NCBI GenBank assembly: GCA_018713755.1
Contig: DVOG01000182.1
Span: forward strand, 1-13,505
Direction of reading: 5' to 3'
DNA: 13,505 bases
DNA from: Candidatus Spyradosoma merdigallinarum
GTDB taxonomy: Bacteria; Verrucomicrobiota; Verrucomicrobiia; Opitutales; UBA953
Below, piece after piece: positions 1-5,404 of this stretch; the first letter of the stretch is position 1, and each line of letters begins with the position of its first letter. A model generated the notes under the pieces. The model saw nothing but the letters and a program-made list of their open reading frames with translations. It ran no database searches and was not told the DNA's origin. Position numbers and translations under genes: made by a program.

Positions 1-678
1 GTTGTTGATGATGACGCCCGCCGAGGAGCCGCCGATCGCGTCCACGCGCGGCAGGTGCGCCCGCGCGAGCTTCAGCGAGTCCATGATGCCGTTGTAATGG
101 TAATCGGGATCGCTTTCGAAATAGGGGGACCACTTGACCTCTTCGGAGAAGACGACTTTCCCGTCGATCAGCGCCGCGCACTTGCGGTCGGAGCCGCCGA
201 GATCGAACCCGATGCGGCAGCCGTCGAGATTGCGCCCGAGCGGGAGCGCCGAGGCGGCTTCCTTCGGGAGCCCGCTCTCTTCGACGACGACGATTTCAAT
301 GCCATGCTCGAAGGTTTTCTTGAAGAAGTCGTAGTCGAACGCGCGCTCGCCGTTCGGCGCGTAGACCTCGGCGAGCACTTTCGCCATGTCCGGCGCGTAT
401 TTTCCGGAAAGATAAATCTTGGTGCCGCCGCGCGCCCAAAGCATGAATTTCACGATGCGCTCGACGTAGGTCTTGTTCAGAGCGGCGAATTCCGGCGTGC
501 AGGGCAGACAAACCGTGCGGAACACGGAGGCGGTGCCGTCCGGGCGCTCAAGTCCGATGGCGAGCGGCGCGGCGTCGGCGGTTTTTTCCGCGAGCTTGCG
601 GTATTCGCGGTTCCACAGCACGGCGGGAACGAACGCGGGATCGATTTCGGGAACGAATTTGGGGGAAACTTTAATCAT
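1..678 (-). CDS. ROK-family sugar kinase-like protein (5' part, runs off the window)
   Basis: This frame reads 226 codons from ATG at 678 to the window edge without a stop, so the C-terminal part is missing. An ASKHA/ROK phosphate-binding loop, FDLGGSDRK, lies at about residues 158-166 and is followed by VDAIGGSSAG near the cut end. Unlike ordinary ROK kinases, where this loop is at the N-terminus, about 155 residues come first. That matches a longer ROK-like group that I remember from gut anaerobes beside nagB genes. The likely role is phosphorylation or sensing of a sugar, probably an amino sugar given the nagB homologue immediately upstream on the same strand. The substrate cannot be read from this fragment, and a regulatory rather than catalytic role is possible. 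No clear Shine-Dalgarno precedes the ATG. The gap to nagB is 137 bases and holds a long hairpin, so expression may be partly uncoupled from nagB. Confidence 0.8.
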   Translation of the reverse strand, partial: MIKVSPKFVPEIDPAFVPAVLWNREYRKLAEKTADAAPLAIGLERPDGTASVFRTVCLPCTPEFAALNKTYVERIVKFMLWARGGTKIYLSGKYAPDMAKVLAEVYAPNGERAFDYDFFKKTFEHGIEIVVVEESGLPKEAASALPLGRNLDGCRIGFDLGGSDRKCAALIDGKVVFSEEVKWSPYFESDPDYHYNGIMDSLKLARAHLPRVDAIGGSSAGVIINN

Positions 679-753
679 GATTTTTTCGGAGGTGAAATTT
701 GGCGGGTTTCGAAACGCTGAGGAAAAAAGAAAACGGGAGAAGCACGGCAGGAA

Positions 754-799
754 CGCGGCGCGCGGGAACGGCGTTTTTTTCTCGTTCCCGCGCGTCGCG
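754..799. repeat. Long hairpin built from two inverted GCGGGAACG motifs
   Basis: Bases 754-770 pair with 783-799 around a 12-base loop (771-782, T-rich on the plus strand). Sixteen of 17 positions are complementary; the exception is 758/795, a G opposite a T. Each arm carries one copy of the dispersed motif. It lies in the 137-base gap after the nagB stop and before the ROK start, both on the minus strand. No T-run follows the stem directly in the minus direction; a T-rich tract comes only about 20 bases later. A canonical intrinsic terminator is therefore doubtful. An attenuator, an RNA-processing site or an inverted repeat-pair element are the alternatives. Confidence 0.8.
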
Positions 800-815
800 C
801 CGCGCGCGATGCGGC

Positions 816-1580
816 TCAGAGCTTGGCGGCGGCGGCCTTGTCGAGCACGAACTCGCAGTTCGGATGGTTCTGCAGCCAGCTCGCCGGGCAGTTTTCGCTC
901 GGCGCTTCGCGGACGGAGCGGTAAATGATGTCCGCCTTGTTTTCTCCCCAGGCGAGGAGGATGATTTTCTTCGATTCGAGAATCGTGCCGACGCCCATCG
1001 TCACGGCGGAGGTCGGGACTTCGTCAATCTTCCCGTGGAAGAACAGGCGCGCGTTGTCCTTGATCGTCAGCTCGTCGAGCTTGACCTGGTGCGTGCGCGT
1101 TTCCGGCCCGCAGGGCGGTTCGTTGAAGCCGATGTGCCCCGTGCGGCCGATGCCGAGAATCTGAATGTCGATCCCGCCGGCGGCCTTGATGTCGGCGTCG
1201 TATTTCGCGCACATTTCGGCGACTTTGTCCGCGGGAACGGTGCCGTCCGGCACGTGCGTCTTCGCCTTGTCGATGTCGACGTGGTCGAAGAGCTCCGTGT
1301 TCATGAAATAGCGGTAGCTCTGGTCGTGCGTTCCCGGCAGTCCGTAATATTCGTCGAGATTGAAGCTCGTGACGTTCCTGAAGCTCAGCCCTTCTTCCTT
1401 GTGCAGACGAATCAGCTCTTTGTAGAGAACGACGGGCGTCGATCCCGTGGCGAGCCCGAGAACGGCTTCTTTGCCTTCCGCGGCGCGCGCGCGGATGAGC
1501 GCTGCGATTTCGGCAGCGACGGCTTTGACGGCTTCTTCCTTCGTGTCGGAAACCTTAACAACGATTTTGGATGTGCTCAT
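816..1580 (-). CDS. nagB: Glucosamine-6-phosphate deaminase (NagB) homologue
   Basis: The 254-residue protein has the NagB/6-phosphogluconolactonase fold signatures: LGLATGSTP near the N-terminus, FNLDEYYGL with Asp76 (the E. coli Asp72 position), GHIGFNEP with His149 and Glu154 (E. coli His143 and Glu148), and TMGVGTILES. The family converts glucosamine 6-phosphate to fructose 6-phosphate and ammonia in the cytoplasm, the last step of amino-sugar use. The residue matching catalytic Asp141 is Thr147, in the string GIGRTGHIGF. I remember this RTGHIGFNEP form from NagB-like proteins of Bacteroides-type bacteria, so this is probably a distinct subfamily. Activity on glucosamine 6-phosphate is likely but not certain. 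The following gene on the same strand encodes a ROK protein, which supports an amino-sugar locus. ATG at 1580 gives a normal N-terminus; no Shine-Dalgarno is evident. Confidence 0.88.
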   Translation of the reverse strand: MSTSKIVVKVSDTKEEAVKAVAAEIAALIRARAAEGKEAVLGLATGSTPVVLYKELIRLHKEEGLSFRNVTSFNLDEYYGLPGTHDQSYRYFMNTELFDHVDIDKAKTHVPDGTVPADKVAEMCAKYDADIKAAGGIDIQILGIGRTGHIGFNEPPCGPETRTHQVKLDELTIKDNARLFFHGKIDEVPTSAVTMGVGTILESKKIILLAWGENKADIIYRSVREAPSENCPASWLQNHPNCEFVLDKAAAAKL

Positions 1581-1619
1581 AACGGTGATATTTGACGTTG
1601 GAAAAATGGAGGTATGAAA

Positions 1620-1689
1620 CGGGAACGAGTTTACTTGCGGCGCGCCCCGCGGTCAAGAACTCTTGCGCCGCCGCGTTTTCCCGTTCCCG
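1620..1689. repeat. Nested inverted repeat between divergent nagB and mtnA, outer arms are the GCGGGAACG motif
   Basis: CGGGAACG at 1620-1627 is complementary to CGTTCCCG at 1682-1689. Inside them GCGGCGC (1637-1643) is complementary to GCGCCGC (1665-1671). The region is the divergent intergenic space of 166 bases (1581-1746) that must carry both promoters. No gene was found in it. The inverted motif pair resembles those at 754-799 and 10551-10593. Confidence 0.6.
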
Positions 1690-1700
1690 CGCGTTGGGCT

Positions 1701-1729
1701 TTGATTTCCGGCGGAAAGACTGCTACTGT
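1701..1729 (+). promoter_or_regulatory. Candidate sigma-70-type promoter of the mtnA operon
   Basis: TTGATT (1701-1706) and TACTGT (1724-1729) are separated by 17 bases, and TGC precedes the -10 box like an extended -10. Transcription would start near 1736, giving a leader of only about ten bases before the ATG at 1747, where no Shine-Dalgarno is seen. This is a consensus match by eye in a GC-rich genome, so it is tentative. Confidence 0.35.
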
Positions 1730-1746
1730 CGGCGCTCCCGAAAAAA

Positions 1747-2748
1747 ATGACCGACATCGCGAAATATCTTCCGCCGATCCTGCGGCACGACGGCGTCTGC
1801 TTCCTGAACGGCGACGGCGCGCTCGCCGTGCGGGATCGCCGCGCGTATCCCTTCGAGGACAAATGGGTTCTCTGCCGCGACTTCCGCGAAGCCGCCGACG
1901 CGATTCGCGCCATGGTCACGCAGGGCGGCGGCCCGCTGGAAGTCTCGCTGCAGACGCTGCGCCTCTGCGCGCGGGAGCGGGACGCCTCGCCGGAGCTCTT
2001 CCGCGCCTGCGCGGAAACGCTTTCCGCCGCGCGCCCCACCAACGCCGCGGCGGCGCGGGAACTCGCGCGCCTTCTGCCCGAAATCGAAAAGCTCTTCGCC
2101 GCGGGAACGTTCTCGCCGGAAGCCGTCGACCGGATCGCGCAGCGGGCGCTCGACGCCTTCGACGCCGCGTATCTGAAAATCGGCGAAAAGCTCGAAGCGC
2201 GCATCGCCGACGGCGACGGCATCCTCACGACCTGCTTCGCCGAGCACTCGTTTTTCGTCGCCCTTTCCCTCGCGCGGGAACACGGCAAGCGCTTCCGCGT
2301 CTTCATTCCCGAAACGCGCCCGTATCTGCAGGGCGCGCGGCTGACGGCGCCGTCGCTGCGGGAACTCGGCTTCGACGCCGTGCTCGTCACCGACGGCATG
2401 CCCGCGCACTTCATGGCGGAGGGAAAAATCACGAAATACGTCACGGCTTCGGACGCGGCGCTCCGCGACGGAACCGTCGTGAACAAAGTCGGCACGCTCG
2501 CGAACGCGATCGCCTGCGCGCATTTCGGCATTCCCTACTACGCGACGTCGACGGGCATCGACGAGCGGCGAGGACGGCGCGACGTCGTCGTCGAACTCCG
2601 CGATCCGGAGGAGGTGAAGCGCGTGCGCGGCGTCCCGATCACGCGCGCGGACGTTCCCGCCTGCTACCCGTGCTTCGACGTCGTCGAGCCGCGGCTCGTC
2701 ACGGAAATCATCGCGCCGGAGGAAACGCTGTGCCCGAACATGCGGTAA
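1747..2748 (+). CDS. mtnA: S-methyl-5-thioribose-1-phosphate isomerase-like protein (MtnA/eIF-2B alpha family)
   Basis: This 333-residue protein has the MtnA layout: an N-terminal helical region with AIRAMVTQGGGPLEV (the AIRDMVVRGAPAIGV position), LSAARPTN, a Rossmann-like C-terminal half with ILTTCFAE, ETRPYLQGARLTA, DGMPAHFM, and TASDAALRDGTVVNKVGT. Cys163 and Asp236 match the catalytic Cys and Asp of MtnA, which isomerises 5-methylthioribose 1-phosphate to methylthioribulose 1-phosphate in methionine salvage. The usual RGAP sugar-phosphate motif is replaced by QGGG, so the protein belongs to a divergent branch and its exact substrate could be another aldose 1-phosphate. The overlapping downstream gene encodes an enzyme that would produce its predicted substrate, which supports the call. 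ATG at 1747 gives a family-typical N-terminus. The last codons contain the ribosome binding site of the next gene. Confidence 0.78.
   Translation: MTDIAKYLPPILRHDGVCFLNGDGALAVRDRRAYPFEDKWVLCRDFREAADAIRAMVTQGGGPLEVSLQTLRLCARERDASPELFRACAETLSAARPTNAAAARELARLLPEIEKLFAAGTFSPEAVDRIAQRALDAFDAAYLKIGEKLEARIADGDGILTTCFAEHSFFVALSLAREHGKRFRVFIPETRPYLQGARLTAPSLRELGFDAVLVTDGMPAHFMAEGKITKYVTASDAALRDGTVVNKVGTLANAIACAHFGIPYYATSTGIDERRGRRDVVVELRDPEEVKRVRGVPITRADVPACYPCFDVVEPRLVTEIIAPEETLCPNMR
2718..2723 (+). promoter_or_regulatory. Shine-Dalgarno deciding the GTG start of the phosphorylase gene
   Basis: GGAGGA lies inside the end of mtnA, six bases before GTG at 2730. It is one of the few strong Shine-Dalgarno sequences in the window. 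It fixes the start of the next gene within the mtnA coding region and implies translational coupling. Confidence 0.7.
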
Positions 2749-3452
2749 TCGGAGGAACGGGCCTCGAAAAGCTCGGCGAAAGAAACGGCGAGAAGCGCGT
2801 CGTCGCCACGCCTTTCGGCGACGCGGAAATTCACTGTTCCCGCGACGGCGTCGCGTTCGTTTCGCGGCACCGCGCGGACCACTCGCTCGCGCCGCACCGC
2901 GTCAACTTCCGCGCGAACGTGCATGCGCTTTCCGCGCTCGGCGTGAAAAACGTCTTCGCCGTCTACGCCGTCGGCTCGATCACGGACGCGCTGCCGCCGG
3001 GAACGGCGGGCGTCGTCGCGGATTTCATCGATTTTTCCGGCAGAGGCGGGAACACGTTTTTCGACGGCGCGGCGTTCCCGCTGAAGCACGCGGACATGAC
3101 GCGTCTCGTCTGCGAACCTCTCGCGGAGCGCTTCGCGCGCGCCGCGCGGGAATGCGGGCTCCCGCTGCGGGAACGCCGCGGCGTTTACGCCATGACCGCC
3201 GGACCGCGCCTGGAAACGCCGGCGGAAATTCGCGCGCTGCGCGCCTTGGGCGCGGATTTCGTCGGAATGACGATGGGCACGGAAGCGCCGCTGTGCGTCG
3301 AGGCGGGAATGCGCTTTCTGCCGATCGCGTTTTCCGTGAACTGGGCCGCGGGCGTCGAAAAGCGCGACGGCGTCGGCTTCATTTCCGACGAGGAAACCGC
3401 GGAGATCTCCGAAAAAATCACGCGCGCCGCCGTCCGCGCGCTTCTTTCGTGA
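2730..3452 (+). CDS. Methylthioadenosine/methylthioinosine phosphorylase (PNP/MTAP family)
   Basis: From GTG at 2730 this gives 240 residues, close to the family's length, and begins MPEHAVIGGTGL, the usual start of MTAP/MTIP proteins (GGTG phosphate loop at residues 8-11). The frame is open further upstream, but that is mtnA sequence in another frame. Other signatures are SRHRADHSLAPHRVNFRAN, a VGSI segment, GPRLETPAEIRALRALGADFVGMT and FSVNWAAG. Family members split 5'-methylthioadenosine or a related nucleoside with phosphate into base and methylthioribose 1-phosphate. The base-recognition position carries Asn204 rather than the Asp typical of adenine-specific MTAP. By the PNP-family rule this suggests a 6-oxopurine nucleoside such as methylthioinosine, as in Pseudomonas MTI phosphorylase. 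The gene overlaps mtnA by 19 bases, and the product would feed MtnA directly. Adenine specificity is not excluded. Confidence 0.82.
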   Translation: MPEHAVIGGTGLEKLGERNGEKRVVATPFGDAEIHCSRDGVAFVSRHRADHSLAPHRVNFRANVHALSALGVKNVFAVYAVGSITDALPPGTAGVVADFIDFSGRGGNTFFDGAAFPLKHADMTRLVCEPLAERFARAARECGLPLRERRGVYAMTAGPRLETPAEIRALRALGADFVGMTMGTEAPLCVEAGMRFLPIAFSVNWAAGVEKRDGVGFISDEETAEISEKITRAAVRALLS

Positions 3453-3504
3453 CGGGAACGGGAGGCTCCCGCGCGGGAACGCCGCAGAAATCGTTTGCGG
3501 GAAC
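3453..3504. repeat. Cluster of three same-orientation GCGGGAACG-type motifs
   Basis: CGGGAAC occurs at 3453, 3474 and 3498, all in the same orientation, in the 92-base gap between the phosphorylase gene and lspA. A short palindrome, CGGGAG-G-CTCCCG, lies between the first two copies. No classical terminator is seen here, so lspA may be partly co-transcribed with the upstream genes. Confidence 0.75.
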
Positions 3505-3522
3505 GCGCGGTTTCGGTAAGAT
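3495..3522 (+). promoter_or_regulatory. Candidate promoter of lspA
   Basis: TTGCGG (3495-3500) and TAAGAT (3517-3522) are separated by 16 bases, and a T-rich tract follows before the ATG at 3545. The -10 box matches the consensus at four of six positions; the -35 is weak. The -35 overlaps a copy of the dispersed GCGGGAACG motif. Confidence 0.35.
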
Positions 3523-3544
3523 TCTTTTTCTCCGCAACAACGCA

Positions 3545-4117
3545 ATGGACCGTCCGTTCCGCATACGATTCCGCAAATACGCCCTTTTCTGGAAACTGGC
3601 GGCGGCGACGTTTTTCGTCGACCAGCTCACGAAGCTGCTCGTCATCGCCCTGCTCCCGCCGATGATGCGGGAAATGCCGGGCTACGATCCGGCGTCGACG
3701 CCGATCGCCGTCGTTCCCGGCTTTTTCAACCTCGTCCACGTCGGCAATTTCGGCGCGGCGTGGGGCCTGCTCTCCGGGCAGAAAATTTTTCTGACGCTGT
3801 TCGCGCTCGCCGCGCTCGCCGCGATTTTCAAATTCCGGCGGCAGCTCGAGCTTGAGCGGCGCCCCGTGCAGCTGGCGTTCGGGCTGCTTGTCGGCGGCAT
3901 TTTCGGCAATTTGCTGGATCGGCTCTGGCACGGCTACGTGGTGGATTTTCTCGACTTCACGCTCCCGCTGATCGGCTACCGCTGGCCGGCTTTCAACGCG
4001 GCGGACTGCGGGATCGTCGTCGGCGTCGGGATTTTCCTCGTGCTGAACACGCTCCCGCTCTTCGGCTACAACCACCCGGAGGCGAAGCGCTTCAACGAGG
4101 AAGACGCGCTGAAATGA
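3545..4117 (+). CDS. lspA: Lipoprotein signal peptidase (signal peptidase II)
   Basis: The 190-residue protein shows every LspA box: DQLTK (Asp26) in the first membrane segment, NFGAAWGLLSG, GGIFGNLLDR with catalytic Asp125, VVDFLDF, and WPAFNAADCGI with catalytic Asp154. Four hydrophobic segments are visible at roughly residues 13-37, 77-97, 107-126 and 145-171. This inner-membrane aspartyl protease removes the signal peptide of prolipoproteins after diacylglyceryl transfer. At 190 residues it is slightly longer than the usual 160-170, with extra length at both ends and in the loop around residues 40-56. ATG at 3545 puts a short basic cytoplasmic segment (RPFRIRFRK) before the first membrane helix, as expected. 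The thioesterase and outer-membrane genes follow closely in the same direction, so the three probably form an envelope-related operon. Confidence 0.97.
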   Translation: MDRPFRIRFRKYALFWKLAAATFFVDQLTKLLVIALLPPMMREMPGYDPASTPIAVVPGFFNLVHVGNFGAAWGLLSGQKIFLTLFALAALAAIFKFRRQLELERRPVQLAFGLLVGGIFGNLLDRLWHGYVVDFLDFTLPLIGYRWPAFNAADCGIVVGVGIFLVLNTLPLFGYNHPEAKRFNEEDALK

Positions 4118-4157
4118 AATTCATCTCCGTTTCATCCGAAAAAAGAGCGAAAAAGCC

Positions 4158-4589
4158 ATGAACGTTCCCGCCGAAGAGAAAAAGACTTACGCGCGCTTCG
4201 TCACGGAAATGCGCGTGCGCCCGGACGACATCGATCTTTACTGCCACGTTCACGCGTCGCGCTACCTCGACTACGTGCTTGCGGCGCGGCTCGACCAGAT
4301 GGAGCGTTTTTACGGCATGCCGATGGAGGAATTCGCCGCGCGCGGCCTCGGCTGGTTTCAGCGCGCCATGACCATCAACTACAAGCGCCCGCTCGCGATG
4401 GGCGAGCGCTTCAAGGTTGAAACCGGCGTCGTCGCCTTCCGCCGAGACGGCGTCGTCGTCTCGTTCAAAATTTTCAAGGAAAACGGAAGAGTCTCCGCCG
4501 ACGGCGAAGGCGACTACGCCCTCATCGACATGAAAACGCGCCGCGCGACGGCGATTCCCGCAGACGTCAAAGAAAAATATTCCCTATGA
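4158..4589 (+). CDS. Acyl-CoA/acyl-ACP thioesterase, hot-dog (4HBT) family
   Basis: This 143-residue protein has the length and pattern of a single hot-dog domain. The active-site helix region reads RPDDIDLYCHVHASRYLDYV (about residues 21-40), matching the D-x-D-x-x-x-HVNN-x-x-Y form of 4HBT and plant-type acyl-ACP thioesterases. It has Asp24/Asp26 at the catalytic position and His in place of the usual Asn. Later strands include TINYKRPLAMGERF and VSFKIFKENGRV. Proteins of this family hydrolyse acyl-CoA or acyl-ACP thioesters in the cytoplasm; the chain length cannot be told. It starts 40 bases after lspA, and its TGA overlaps the ATG of the next gene (ATGA), indicating translational coupling to an outer-membrane protein. 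A role in envelope lipid supply is plausible but only inferred from context. Confidence 0.85.
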   Translation: MNVPAEEKKTYARFVTEMRVRPDDIDLYCHVHASRYLDYVLAARLDQMERFYGMPMEEFAARGLGWFQRAMTINYKRPLAMGERFKVETGVVAFRRDGVVVSFKIFKENGRVSADGEGDYALIDMKTRRATAIPADVKEKYSL

Positions 4590-5305
4590 TGAAAAATCTG
4601 ACCGTTCCCGCGCTCGCATGCGCGTGCGCATTTTCGGCGGGCGTTCCCGCCGCGGCGGAAACCGCCGAGCCCTACAATCCCGTGAAAGCGCTCCGCGGCG
4701 AACGCGCCGCCGTTCCCGCGAACGACGACGACCGCGGGAGCTTCGTCCTGCCGAAGGAAAAGCGCGGGAGCGCCGTCGCGCTCGCCGTCGCGCCGGAATA
4801 TTTTTTCGATTTCGGGAGCGACCTTCCCGACGGCGACGGCTGGGGCGCGAGCCTTTCCGCCGCCGTGCGCTTCGACACCGACACGCCGAACTGGGAATTT
4901 CTCGGCGAGCTGGAATTCCTCGGCTACACCGCGGAAAGCGGACATTACGCGCACAACGGCCGCCGCGTCAAAGAGGAGCTGCAGTCGGCGAACCTGCTCA
5001 TCCATCTCGGTCTCGCCCGTGCGCTCGGAGAAAATTTCGTGCTCGAGGGGCTGCTCGGCTTCGGCCTCGGCGTCACTTACGGCGAAGTCAAAGGCGAGAA
5101 TTTCAAGACGTCAAGCAGCGGAGACCTGACGACGACCGTTTCCGCGAAACTGCGCGGAGAATACCGACTCGACGAAAATTGGGGCGTGTTCGCGGCTTAC
5201 CGTTTCGCCTACGTTTCGCCGTCGATCGCGTCGCGCGTCGCGGACTGGCGCAGCCTTGACCTTTTCGCGCAGTCCGTCGAAATCGGCCTGCGCTATCGCT
5301 TCTGA
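4586..5305 (+). CDS. Predicted outer-membrane beta-barrel protein
   Basis: The 239-residue product begins with a signal peptide (basic start, hydrophobic stretch to about residue 20, probable cleavage after AAA at about residue 24). It contains two cysteines in the h-region (LACACAF), which do not make a convincing lipobox. After a polar linker, the sequence from about residue 70 alternates hydrophobic and polar residues in strands with aromatic ends and ends in IGLRYRF. A C-terminal Phe is typical of proteins handled by the BAM machinery. No specific porin or adhesin family is recognised, and the strand count fits a small barrel of eight to ten strands. ATG at 4586 overlaps the thioesterase stop; a second ATG at 4589 is equally usable. 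A terminator follows about 50 bases after the stop. Confidence 0.68.
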   Translation: MMKNLTVPALACACAFSAGVPAAAETAEPYNPVKALRGERAAVPANDDDRGSFVLPKEKRGSAVALAVAPEYFFDFGSDLPDGDGWGASLSAAVRFDTDTPNWEFLGELEFLGYTAESGHYAHNGRRVKEELQSANLLIHLGLARALGENFVLEGLLGFGLGVTYGEVKGENFKTSSSGDLTTTVSAKLRGEYRLDENWGVFAAYRFAYVSPSIASRVADWRSLDLFAQSVEIGLRYRF

Positions 5306-5311
5306 GCGCAG

Positions 5312-5342
5312 CGTTCCCGCGAAGTTTCCCCGTTCCCGCGAA
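5312..5342. repeat. Direct repeat of a 12-base unit containing the dispersed motif
   Basis: CGTTCCCGCGAA occurs identically at 5312-5323 and 5331-5342, just after the stop codon of the beta-barrel gene. A third motif copy begins at 5361 within the terminator. This is the densest motif run with GTTCCCG orientation in the window. Confidence 0.85.
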
Positions 5343-5352
5343 ACCCGCAAAA

Positions 5353-5384
5353 AAACACGCGTTCCCGTGGAGGAACGCGTGTTT
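5353..5384. terminator. Bidirectional intrinsic terminator between convergent genes
   Basis: AAACACGCGTTCC (5353-5365) and GGAACGCGTGTTT (5372-5384) form a perfect 13-bp stem with a 6-base loop. An A-run precedes it and CGTTTT follows it, so transcripts from either side end in a hairpin plus U-rich tail. It sits midway between the beta-barrel stop (5305) and the stop of the convergent 1457-residue gene (5405). The GTTCC/GGAAC core of each arm is a truncated copy of the genome motif; the left arm continues into a full GTTCCCG. Confidence 0.9.
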
Positions 5385-5404
5385 CGTTTTCGCGCGGCAG
5401 ACGC

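Noticed and set aside
55..720. A 221-codon plus-strand frame opposite the ROK gene
   Set aside because: The minus strand encodes a recognisable ROK loop and VDAIGG segment; the plus frame has shadow composition.
1581..1746. A SAM-responsive riboswitch before mtnA
   Set aside because: The candidate promoter leaves a leader of only about ten bases, and no riboswitch core elements were recognised in the region.
1614..2729. An upstream extension of the phosphorylase frame, with GGAGG just before ATG at 1614
   Set aside because: The extension runs through mtnA in another frame and is Arg-rich. The family N-terminus begins at GTG 2730, which has its own strong GGAGGA.
4115..4135. ATGAAA...TTTCAT inverted repeat after lspA as a terminator
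   Set aside because: The stem is six AT-rich bases with a ten-base loop and no T-run, and the downstream thioesterase gene starts within 40 bases, so termination is unlikely.
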